Assembly (NCBI RefSeq): GCF_037975245.1
Contig: NC_092565.1
Location: 4,651,499-4,715,498 of the forward strand
From: Apostichopus japonicus
Taxonomy: Eukaryota > Echinodermata > Holothuroidea > Aspidochirotida > Stichopodidae
Length of the DNA: 64,000 nt
Direction: 5' to 3'
Shown piece after piece: positions 22,765-35,000 of the stretch; the first letter of the stretch is position 1, and each line of letters begins with the position of its first letter. The position numbers and the translations under genes are program-made. The notes under the pieces are model-generated. The model ran no database searches, was not told where the DNA came from, and worked only from the letters and a program-made list of their open reading frames with translations.

Positions 22765-25700
22765 TAAAGCAGCCGTTTCGAAAAGTAGAACATTGATTTG
22801 AAAAAACTGTCCAGAAATTTAGAAATGAAACCGACAGAGGATCATACAGTATGTTTGTTGCAGTTGACCCAATTTTTCCAGCTTTTTATCTGTTTTTTCC
22901 CCCCTACTCTTCTACGTAGTTGGGAAACAGGCTTTTCCCCACCAGGATAACAAACGTGGGTCAAATCATCCTACGTACAGTAGGTTGCACTATTTTTAAG
23001 TACATCTGTTGTACTGTAGAGGATTAACATCCGATGTAAATTCTATGGACATTTTTGTACAATTCTGTATCTGTCATCTGAGCTTATAGTATTTGTCACA
23101 GCCATTTATAGAGTCAGACCCCTTATTTCACTGTCGTCATATTTTGATTAATTAATCAATCAATTGATTTTGTCTCGTCTGTTAAAATTAGCTCAGTTGA
23201 TCACAGATGTAGCTGGAGTAAGTGGATGCATGTACTACAGTACATACATACTGTACTACAGTACATACATGGTGTACTACAGTAAATAAAAAACAAAATG
23301 CATCGTGAAGGCTCGCGAGAAGAAACGTTTGTGTTCGTGAGTTGTCGGGTTCTATCCTTCTCTTTTATTTGATCCGGTCTTGTTCTCAAGGAAAACCAGC
23401 CATCATCTACAAAATTTTAAGGTCTTAGGTAAAGACTTGTAACATACAGAAACAAAAAATTGTTTTGTATAGTATGCACTTTCTCTACACCAAAATCACA
23501 TGGAGTGATCAGGGAAGGATCCAGGCTTTTTGAAAGCAAGGGTGGGGGGGGGGGGGGTATTGGGTATTGTTAGTAAATGTGAACAAAGGCTGTGTAAGAT
23601 CATAAACAAATTGTGAACCGGTCATTTGTTAAATTTGGACTATTCTTATTATTATTATTAAAGTTGGATTCAGTACTACTGAGTCACTGTATTGTTGGTA
23701 CTAGCCTGTTATTGGGAAGGCTATCATAACTACAAGTACATTGGTACAGCACACATTACAGAACAGACTGGCTTTCCAGTTACTACCAGTCATTTACATT
23801 AAGTACTATCCTTCACTGTTAAACACAGTAACATATAGTCCTAATTAGTTTTCTCCATAAATAGATTCCAACAACAAAGGTCTTTCTCGTTATGACCACA
23901 CGTTACTGTGCTGGGCAGATCACTAACATCTGTCGCACAATAAGTGAGTGATCAGTGATGCGTAAATAATGTGTTCATCACTTTAAGTGTTACTTACTAC
24001 ATATACATGTAAAGTCCTCCAGGATTAGTTTTTCTCCATACATGATATACTTCAGTCAGCTCTGAACAGCAAACATCTTTACTTAATTACAAACACATGT
24101 TACTGTACAGGTGCATCAACTGTACATATCATTATATGGACTTGCTGTTTTAATGTAAGTACAACAATTATACTGTAACTTTTGTAATAAGTCCAGGTTA
24201 ATCCTCTCCTTGTACATACTATTATCTACAATAATAAACTGGGGCTTCAAGTTCTTTGTTGTTCAAGACTTAACATAGTATATTACGTACATATTAAGCG
24301 CTATGAACTAAATATGGTACATCACGTACCATTTCAAGTGTAGGTTTTTCAATAGAATATTTAGTCCTCCACATCTGCTGTACTGTATAATTAAATTAGT
24401 GCTAGATTCTCAGTATGAATATCTGGGCTATGCAGACAGTTATTGATAAATTCACATTGCATATAGCATACTGTACCTATACAGGTAGAATAAAGTACTG
24501 GTTTTAATGTGCAACACTGTTTTGACACCTTGAGTGTTATATGGATAGTCCACACGAAAAATCGCTTTTTGACTATAAATGAAAGAAGAACATTCTCAGC
24601 ATCCTGGTGAAATTTGTATTCAAAGCCTATCATTTTTGGAGATAACAATAATTTCAAGTTGACATGTTTTGTACCAGGAGTGAACTTTAAAGCAAACAAA
24701 TGCGATGTCGTAAATGCACACTGTGACAATTTGGACCATCAGTTTATATTGATCTCAAAAATACCATTTAGAAATTACACACAAACTTAACGAGGTAGCT
24801 TTTGTTATGTACAGTATGTTCTTTCTTGATTAGTCAAATATTAAGTTTCTATCCTGTTTAACATCAATACATGTTCAGGACTTGATCTTCCCATGTACTG
24901 TATTAGCTATACATAGTGTATACAGTAGATGCATACATACACTGTACAGGTCTGACACTTATTAACATCTTTTCATTGTATTACAACACACCCTTACACC
25001 TCTGATATATGATAACTGTATGGTAGATAATTCATGTGTAACTTACATGATGTTAGTCTCTAGACTGTTACTTTAACATTCATGTGCGGTTAAACTCTAG
25101 GATTTCTTGCATGGCCGTTAGCTACTTTTCCACTTGAAATGACGAAAAAATCATGAAGTGTTAACGTATGGTACTCTTTCTCCCATGTCTCTTAATAGAT
25201 GTGTCTCATTTGACAAGTCATTACGGTTCTGTTGCTAGGCAACATATCTATCAACACTGCAATTTCAATTTGCAAGTATATCTCATATACATGTATATGT
25301 TTGTACTTTATCACTTAGCAATGACTTTATATTGCAACAACACAGAACAAATCTCTCAGCATCTGATCTTAAAAATACACCATTCCTTTTTTTTATGCAC
25401 GTTGCTCCTTCATTAACACAGCTAGCGTGCTTTGTGTTGTGGTCATTTTCTTGTAGCCTCGTTTTCATAAAATACAAGCAAAGACGATATTTCCACCTGG
25501 CATCTGTCAGTCGTAAATCAGAAAACTGCAAAGGAGCATGCGGTATGCTTTTGATGTCAAGAAAGTCAAGTTGTGTTTTTACTTGATATGTATCAGTGTA
25601 GGTGTAGTAGTTTACTATCTACAGTGGATGGTTCAGTATTTTTGTATTGTTTGGTTTTGAAAACTTTTCCTGCTGAGGTCATTGTAGACATTCCCTTGTT

Positions 25701-27680
25701 CTGAACTCTTTGGAGGCCGGTGGAGTTGTTACCGTGTCATTTTTCAAATAATAGACAGGATGCTCTTGTATTAAATATATTTCTGCATTGTTTTACTATA
25801 TTTGTTAATTTTTTTGTTTTATGTAACTAAGGTTTTTATCAAACTTGCCATGAAAGATTGAATTTTCAATCTAAGAAATGATATTGTATGGATGTGTTAT
25901 TAAACCAAGAGCCTCAGTTAAATTTCTGCCTACAAATGTAATGTAGATTTTAACATAGTTGTCTCAATTACTGTCATATTTCGCTAACCATTCTTTGTCT
26001 TAAATTTACAAAATAAACATTCTTAATGTTAGCCTACTGTAGGTTAGTAGATCTTAATTTATTAGAGGAAATTGGTGTGCAGCATATTGACATAATTAAT
26101 CCTGATATGAAATGTCTTTTGGCATGGTTTGCAATTATTTAAATTGTCATTTATATATGTCAAAGGTACACAGCAAAACACAACAAAATACTATACCTTA
26201 CTTACTGTATCTGTTTGGTTAGAAATAGGCTCATTTTCTTTTGATAATTTAGTCAAGGAATAGGAAGAACAAGCTGGCGACTTAAACCAAGACTTGTTTA
26301 AGTCCAGAGGTACATAGATACATGCAGTGTATCAATGACTAGCTTGATATGCTTGAAGCAGTCATGTTGCTGTAAACAAGCGGTATTTACACAACTGTAG
26401 TATTCAAAGCCCTCCTATCTCTCCCAACCCCTCCCTCCCAACATTTCCCAAAAAGATTGTATAGAATTTGATACCACTGTACATCAGTGACTAAAAAAAG
26501 TATTCTATCATTATTTCTCTAAGGTACAGTACATTTTTGGTGGCTACTAAACTCTGTTGTCACAATTTGCCTCTGTCCCCCCTCTGTCTCCCCTTACCTG
26601 GTGATAATGTTGCTTATAACACCCAGCAGTGTTTTTAGTGTTGCACTGTGTATCTACTAGAACTCCTTCATATTTCCTTCATGCTTCAGGCAAAGTTTAC
26701 TTCCAGAAGCTGCTGAGTTTCAAATGAGAAATAAAAGCCATGCCAGACTGGATCCCTGTGATCTATGGATTATTCAGTACAGTGTACATTCAAAGGAACG
26801 TGAACAAACACCTCTTGAGAACCTTCCTTTGAAACCCAATTATCCAAAGTCATGTTTAACCTTTTTATTCACATCCAAAGCCAAAAAAAAAAATTCCCTT
26901 AACAAATATTTTCATCCCCTGACCTCGGCTTTCATCATCCATCAATGCCAGAGGCTTTGAAAAGCTGTGAGGCAGCAGTTCCATCAATGATCAATACACA
27001 AACACACACAAACACACAAAAATCATAATTATTGCCCAAAATTCTGTACGTACATAGAATGTCTGTATGGAACTGAACCTGGGGAAGCTGCCTGCCAATC
27101 ATATCAACATAATTTCCATCGATGTATGCATTAGGAAATATTGGCTTTTGTATTACTGACTTGTACTTATCAAGTGCTGTGAAGAAGAATATGTCAAGCA
27201 GCTTTGATGATAAACTGGTCTGAGAAGGATGTTTAGTTTATTGATGCCGAATAGATTAATTTGCACAAGTTTTTGCAGGGTTTTCAGAATTGGCAAGGGT
27301 TGTTTGTTTCCTTTATTAAGGATAATATCAATTTTTGTATTTATTTATATTGATTTTTTTTTTATAGTTTTACTTTATTCCGTTATCTTGAAAATTTGAA
27401 GAATCAAATCAAGAAAAGAGATTTATGTGGTGAATGGTTTTTTCTCACTTCTACCAAGCCTTTAAATTAAAGGTAACATTAAGTTTTCATTGGTTTGATT
27501 TTGTTGTCGAAGGCAAAAGGAATCTGTGCGATGGCGATGTTGATGGGGGAGGGGGGGGGAAGCCTTTGACTTGTAAACACCTTAGTAAACTCAAATGTAA
27601 AAGGTGGTTGCACTTAATACTTGGTGTTTGGATCCACCGAAGTGAGTATGAACCATATTGTTGTCTCTTTGAAAGGACAA

Positions 27681-27849
27681 AGGTCATGTGAGGTCAGTTC
27701 CAGAGGTCAAAGTCTACAAAGTTGTAAGCACAATTACACTAATACTTAAGCTGAGATTAACTATAATAATTCATTTTATAGTTTGTTGAGCTTGTGTGAT
27801 GTGCATACCAGAACTATATCATTACAGTATCTGTGGAGGTCAAAGGTCA
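27681..27849 (+). promoter_or_regulatory. AGGTCA half-site cluster: perfect DR4 and DR1
   Basis: AGGTCA-TGTG-AGGTCA (27681-27696) is a perfect DR4, followed by another AGGTCA at 27704-27709. AGGTCA-A-AGGTCA (27837-27849) is a perfect DR1. These are nuclear-receptor half-site arrangements (DR4 thyroid/LXR type, DR1 RXR/HNF4 type). Shared flanks (AAAGGTCATGTGA) suggest that the two groups are copies of one short repeat unit, so binding is only possible, not shown. Confidence 0.4.
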
Positions 27850-29024
27850 TGTGAAGTCGGAGCTTTGTTTGCAGCATTACAAAGCATTTTCTCATGTAAA
27901 ACATGTTTTCTCATGTAAAACATGGCAAAAAATCACCAAACCTGTTGGTTTTCTGTTTCAACCTCTCAAATCTGGTTGTTTTCACAGTGGGTGATGTTTT
28001 CCCATCACAAATACAGTAGGTGCCATCAGAAAATATCTGTTAAAATTACAGTGTTGGTTAATGTTAAGAAAAATATGGCTCTTCAAAGTGTTTGTACTGT
28101 ATACAGAATGACTACTCACAATGTTGTATGGAACATATTGAGGAAGAGAGGACAGAAACACAGTGAAATTAAATTTAAAACATTTTGAAGACATTTCAGA
28201 GAAGAAAAGTCTGCTACAGTATAAAGCTCTCCTGTGGCCAAAAAACAAGGACATTAAATATAACATTGTATTTTCACTATTTTTGTTATATAATGTTTCT
28301 TTGTTTTGTGAAAAGCTACTCATGTGACCATATAAAACAGTTTTAGAAAACCTTTCAAGCCCCATTGATGTTGTTTGCACAACAGTGATGATGAATCCTG
28401 CCTATTCAACCTGATGGTGCGTTGACAGAATTTTTAATCTTGGAGAGTTTATAAAATGTCTCTTCTGAGAGACCGAATTATCTTATCTGTAAATAGCTAA
28501 AAAAACATTGACAAATGAGCACAAGTTAAGCTGCACATAATTTTTAAAAAAATACGCATTATCCATTAAGCTTGCCATTCCCGGTCTTTAGAAAACTCAA
28601 TGTCATGCCATGTACTGTAGGATCCCTGTCCTGTTAAATTGTACAACATTAATTCACGAAAAACTTGCCACTACACTGTCATTGCCAAGATGAAGAGTAT
28701 ATGCAGGGCGTACTGTTAGATGTTTATTATGCACCATGTATGGTAGGACCTCTACCGATTGAGATTCTGTACGGAAGTACAGTACCATAACCATGTAGCG
28801 CATCTGTTAATTGAATCTAGTGACTACCTTGCGCTGGCCTCTTTCCCTCTACTTTCCTACATGACATCATTTTGCTTATATATGTAGCTGCTCATACTGA
28901 TGGTTTGTAATAAATTTCTATCCTGCAGGAATAAATCTCTGAGAGGAAAACGATGGAGAGGGAAAACATATAATGAACTTCTTCTTCTTCTTCTCGTTGA
29001 GTAAAGACCACGGAGATCGGTTAC

Positions 29025-29072
29025 ATGACTATGGCAGATTCTCCAAGACGATCTAAGACGCCGAAGAAAAAG
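29025..29072 (+). CDS. ALMS1: ALMS1 start exon
   Basis: It encodes MTMADSPRRSKTPKKK and ends AAAAAG|GTCAGT in phase 0. The next exon starts after TTTCTTGCAG at 30384 with S-W-Y-A-L-V-P-E, which resembles the SWxxLPQE segment of vertebrate ALMS1. The second ATG (29031) is an equally possible start. Confidence 0.8.
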
Positions 29073-32000
29073 GTCAGTGTTTGTAATCGCCTGCAGCTTT
29101 GATGAATGGGGAAGGTGGGTGGGGGGGGGGATTCTCTTGAGTAAGAGATTGGCTACTTTGAGGAAGGAATATGGAACATCTTTATCATAAGTTAAGAAAT
29201 GGTCACTTGTGTAGATCTATCCATAATTTGACCGCCCAAAGAATTGACAGACCTTATACGATGTACCTGTAGTGGAAAACTAAATATTTAACCATGGATG
29301 ATAATCCAAAGTGATGAAGAAATTTGATGTTTTGCTTGAAGGTGGAATTACGTAGATTAGATTTAAATGTTCCAGTGATTTCTGCCATTTTCTTGATAAA
29401 GGATTTTACTGGTAGATCATACACTTCCTATGGTCAATTGGATTGTGTAGAATTCAGTGACAAGGAAATGTGCGACCAGACGGCATTATCGAGATGAGGC
29501 CGGGCCGACTTTCACTTTCACTAAAGTATCGTTGGCGTCAGTATCCAGGAGTAATCCAGGGTTTTTCCATCTGACTTGTTCCTTCAAAGTGATAGCAAAC
29601 AATGTCAGAATGAGCTGATATTTGTGTATATTTTTTTTACTGTTAGTTACATTTGTGTAATCTGAGTTCAGCTTTATCAGATGTCTACAGTATGCATGTG
29701 TACAGTAGGGCTAGGAAATAATACTGCTGGGTAGATCTGACGGCATTGTTAGTTTGGCTTGGTCTGTTACATGGTCTTTCACAGTCTTTTGGAAGTTGTT
29801 TTGACTTCAATGGCCAATTAATGAAAAAAAGGGATTTTGAAAAGAGTATACATACATGCATGCAACATCAACTAACCTGTATAATTTTGCTTTAGTGATT
29901 CATTAAAATATCATAATGAAGCTTGTGCTTTAAAAGTTTAAACCATTTTTTGTTTTGTATCATGCCATGTATAGGGGGTTCAACTATGTGACATAATTTG
30001 AACTGTGTACATCACGTCCACTTAGAACCAGTTAGAAATAGTCTGTCAGGTTTAAGTAAAAATGGCATAACCCACTGTAGTTATAGTTCTTGTGTTTTTT
30101 CTCTGCTTTTTCTTACCATTCATGAAGAATGAAAAAAGGCTAGATTCCAATATTTGGTTTAATTTTTTGATGAAAGCAAGGTTAAATCAGTCCAGTATTT
30201 GTGGATAAGTTCTGTTGGTCAAGACCTAGATTTAAAGCATAATCAATGACTTATGACCACCTTCTAATTTAGGTTTAGCAGCAACTAAAAAAAAAAACAG
30301 ACATCCCAGGTTTTGACTGGATCCATTATGAAGTGATCCACTTTATAATAAGCCTGTTTTTATTTCTTTCCTGTTTCTTGCAGAGTTGGTATGCTTTGGT
30401 CCCAGAGCAAGTGGAATTGTCTCCATCTCGTAGCTGCAGCCCCAGTAGCAGCCGGTCATCAAGGTCAGCATCGCCAGCCCTATCCTCGGCTTCCAAGTCA
30501 CAAAGTATCTTAGAGTATTCATCTCCAAGCCAAGTTCCGACCTTGGAAGAGGGTCCGTTATCAGAGAGTCAGGCCAGAGATGTGGTGGACACTAAGGAGA
30601 AATGTATTTCGGCCAGTAAGTCTGAAGAGATAAGACCATCAGGTAGCCTTGTTTCCGAGTATTTTGATGCCAGACAGTCGCAATCTGTCTTGGATGTGAC
30701 TGGCGGTATCTCAAGGGAGTCATTTCCATTTGACGAGGGAGCTCTCACCCAGGAGAGTAGCAGTAGTCTGGAGCTACCGTTAGAAACTTCAGCGAGTGAA
30801 GGGAGTCAGGTAGGGGATCAGGCAGGAAGTGAAGAAGAAGATAAATGCAGTAAGAGGAAGACAGATGTAGATGGGGATGAAGAAGAGAAATTAACGGTAG
30901 TATCCAGACGAGAAAGTCAGCAAGGAGAGGAAGGAATTCCTCTACCTTCGATCGAAAGTATCGCAGAAGTTTCCGAAATTGCCTCTGGAAGTTCTAGTGC
31001 CGATCGGGAAGTAAAAGAGAATGAGCAAACTCCTGGTTATCATCCTGAGCAACCTCATGTTTCTGACGAGGATGCTCAAAGGCAAGAAAATGTGCTCTCA
31101 AGTCAAGGAGACTCTGAGCCGGAACTGAGAGATGGAGGTATTTTACCAACACATGGAGTGGAGGAGACGCATGAACTGGAGGAAAACCCTGATGAAACTG
31201 ATCCAAATGTAGATACTTTAGATGAGAAATACTTACAGGTTTCTAATGAGATGGACTCTCAGGTACCATTGGATCTACAGACAGAACCAGTGGCTCACTC
31301 CTCTTCTGATGTCATGCTTGCAGCAACCGGTGAGTCTTTGAGCGAACAAATTTCGCAGAGGACCTCCCAAGTAGACGAGAAACTCGTCGGTAGCTCTCCC
31401 ACAACCGTTGGTGATGATGTGCACTCGGAGACTGTCGATTCATATCAGGACTCTCAGAATAGTGTCTCCGGTTCCTTGAGTGGGGACTCCTTACCAGAGG
31501 ATCAAAGACTAAGAGGCTCACAGGTCCAGCTACCCCTGGATCTGAACAGCTTGCAGCCTCTATCTCAAAGTCCTGCTGCTCCAAGCAGATCTGGGGTGTT
31601 GCTTAGCAGTAACCAAGATGAGATAGACGGAAGAGATAAACCAGATAAACCATCTTCATCTTCATCATCAAAACATGCATCACATACAGCAACTGAGCAA
31701 AGAACTGCTACATCCTTTATCCGTTATCCTCCAGAACTTCAGAGCAGACCAACATCTGGATCCCCAGGTGCTCGTGATTCCCGTCTGATAAGACCCAGCG
31801 ACCTGTATGGAACCCCCCGTGGCCAGGACTTGGAGGATTCTTTGGCCAGAAAAGTTGCACAGCTTCTGATAGAAAGTGGTCAGATAACTATTCGCCCTAA
31901 AGAGATGAAGGATGATGGGCGGTCAAAGATCAGCAGTAAATCCTCATCTTGTAGCGGGAGCCCAGACAGCATCGACGGATCCCTCACCCCTTCGTCTCAG

Positions 32001-35000
32001 AAAGATTTCCCGGAAGGCCGAGATATATACGAAAGAAGAGACTCGTTGAATGGAGAGAGAACACCGCCAGGGAGGGAGTCACCGGCATCGAGTGTTAGCT
32101 CTTGCACAGATTCGTTAGCATTGCACGTTCAGCAACTCTTGAAGGAATCGGAACATTTACGAGCGAGAGCCCCCATCAGGGATTCTGGACTCGGTGGTGG
32201 GCGTCTCTCCCAATCGGATGCCGTGAATCTATCCGGAGTGAGTACGTCTAGCTCCGTTAAGAGAATCATCAAGAGGGTCAATGCCAGTATCCCCGGCACT
32301 GATTCGGATGTAGATAACGAATCTGGACGCAATCTCGAAGGTCAAGCCATGGGTGGGTACAGGGTCGGCAGAGAGAGCCCCTCCACCGTGAAGAGACACA
32401 GCGTCGATTACCTCGGAAGCGGTCGTGGAAGTCCCAGGTCGCAGGGCGGAGAGAGCCCTTACCATTCAGATTCAGGGAGGGAGAGTCCTCGCTATCTCGG
32501 CACGAGCAGCAGCAGCAGACAGAGTCCGAGTCGTTTCGGTATGAGCAGAACTTCTCAAGGAAGTCAAGAGAGAAGTCAGCCATTTGAGAGAAGCCATTCG
32601 AGTTCTCAAGGTCAAGATTCCTTGTCACAGAGGGTGCAACACCTACTCGGCAGTACGGAGTACGTCGGAGGCACGTCTCCCAGGTACTATACCGAAGGAG
32701 GAATCGATGCCTACCGACAGGTGGATAGCGACGTTGGCTCTCCATCTCGACAATATCACCCAAGGAGTGGCAGTTATACTTATTATGAAGCACAGGATGG
32801 AGTCCCTATGAGAAGAATGCACAGTACGGAGGATGAAGATCCAGTATTGAGGAGAACCCAGCAAACGGCAGGAAGGGAAAGGCAGCAGGACCTCAGCTCT
32901 ACTTATCAAACTCAGGAAGGAGGTTTGAGCAGACAGTTGAAGGGAGCCGAGGATGCGGATGCTCTCACGAGGAGAGTCCAGGCCATGCTAATGGAGGACG
33001 CTCAAGAAGAGAGAGTGGATCGTGTGCTTCAGGAGGCAAGCGTCACCCGGGCAGATGAAATGAGATTCAGACCGGTGCCTCAGGCGGATGCCGACAGTAG
33101 ACTGGCCTCTTTGCACACCGTAGCATCGACCTTAGACAACGAGCAGCCGGAGGGCGTGGGGAACTTTGCTGCTCTCGAAAGAGCTAGAGCAGTACTGGAG
33201 CAGCAGCTTCAGAAAGTCTCAGAGAGAACATTTGATCATAGTGTAACCTGGGAGACACCAATGAAGCACATAAGGGGCAGCGATCATTCTTATGAGAGAC
33301 CGGTGGAGGCCTGGACCGAAGCCCACGGTCAGAGTGATCTCCAGCACAGTTCTACTAAGGCTGACGAATCCCATCAGAGATTGTCCGACCGTCAACGTGA
33401 TGGCGGGTTTTCTAGATCGGAGAGCTTGCAGAGCACCGACAAACATTACTATTCCTTTCCTCCTTCGGAGGTTCCCAGTGAGTCCGACCAAAGGATCACC
33501 AGGGGTGGCCATCAGACCGGTGGAGGTGCTAGACCACGATCATATCCTCCAGCAGATTCAACAAGTGCTCCATCATATGACAGGTCTCAGACCACACCGA
33601 GTAATCAGAGTGGCATACCTAGGAGAACAAGCGGTTCCAGGGCCTCGCACGGCCGTTCAAGTTCCTTAGGCAAAAGTTCAGATTTCACATCTCAGCTGCC
33701 GGTATCTGCAGAATATAAGGTTGACCAGGGTGTATACACTTCACCCTCACAGAGACCGCTGAGTGCTACCCTCCCTAGTGATCACTCCAGAAGGTCGACA
33801 TTTGGGTCAGGCGTCTACTCAGCGTCCGGGAGCTCTGCGCCGTCGTCGACCAGAGTAAGCCGGGGAACCTCACCCGACAGGAACATCTTGCACCCTTACA
33901 GACCCCCCGGAAGTGCAGAGACCATGTACACGTATCCTGTATCCGAGAGAAGCAGAGACCGGTTTTCGTCGACAGTGAATAGTTCGACTACGATGGAAAG
34001 TACTCATACAGGTATGGTGATTACAAAACCGTGTTATATTGTGCGACTTTTGGAGTAAATTATGCGCATGATTTTCGACATTTTTTTTCTACAATTATCG
34101 GCAATGATTTTTGATCTACTGAATTTTTTATGGGGGGAGGGGGGGGGGGGGAATGCTCCAAAATATATTTAAAGGGTCTTGATTTCCAGTTTGAATACTT
34201 GGCGTCTAACAGACAGGTAAAGCAATATTATAAGATTTCTGCTAATCTGCCAGTTGTGTACTACTCTCATGTGTTAATCTCTGTGCTAATCTCATGCTCT
34301 TGCTAATCTGATAGGCCCTGGAATATCATGTTCTCAGATAATAATTCCATCGATGGGGATGTCTGAGCTGCCGAGCAACCACCTGCTTTATGTGCACAGT
34401 GAAGTATGTACGTTTTATAGCTCTGAATGTTTGCAGTGTAACACGTGTGTATCTACTTAACTGTTAATGACATCCAGACATCAAAGTGCTTAAAATGCAC
34501 CCATAATTCATCATTCTCCCCATCATGCACAGATTATATTTAAGCTCTGTTACTTGTTAAATGTTCTATAAATAAAACAGTCAGACAAGAGGCTTGTTCA
34601 ATGGAGTCAAGGGTCAGATGTGAACCAAAAAATTCTGCAATGCAGGAGGGGGGGGGGGAGGGAGGGGGAGAGAAATCCCTATTTTGATTTGCTTCCCATT
34701 CCAGACTTTGGGAAAACAAATTATTGTTTGAATTATTGATTTAATAGGATCAGATGATGTACAAGCACCAGATTTTCCAGTTCACGTCCTCGGCAGCAGA
34801 CAAGATCCGCCAAGAAAGAGCGGCTCTCTGATTCCAAAGATGTCACCCAGAGATTACGGTGGAGTCGCCTCCTCAGAGGTCAAAGGTCAGACAGCCAAGG
34901 ACTCGAAATATCCCACACCGAGAGACCATATCGATGTTGAGATAGGTATGAAAATTTATGACTACAGGAGAGATTACTTCAAACTTTTAATTGTGTGTAA

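Larger units (their letters stand above)
21174..28928. other. Gene-poor interval upstream of ALMS1
   Basis: No conserved protein is recognised on either strand. The interval holds TACAGTA-type words (dense at 22160-22280 and 23230-23290), several G runs near 21990, 22320, 23545 and 27545, the AGGTCA cluster at 27681-27849, and CA-rich repeats near 27000. If the exon proposed at 20.6-21.2 kb is real, all of this is ALMS1 intron 1. Confidence 0.45.

Noticed and set aside
30333-30383. Upstream ATG giving a hydrophobic leader before ALMS1 SWYALVPEQ
   Set aside because: It is the polypyrimidine tract of the intron; the acceptor TTGCAG and the phase-0 start exon at 29025 explain the coding start.
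31312-33512. Antisense open frames opposite the ALMS1 giant exon
   Set aside because: Shadows of the coding frame caused by Ser/Arg-rich codons; no independent motif.
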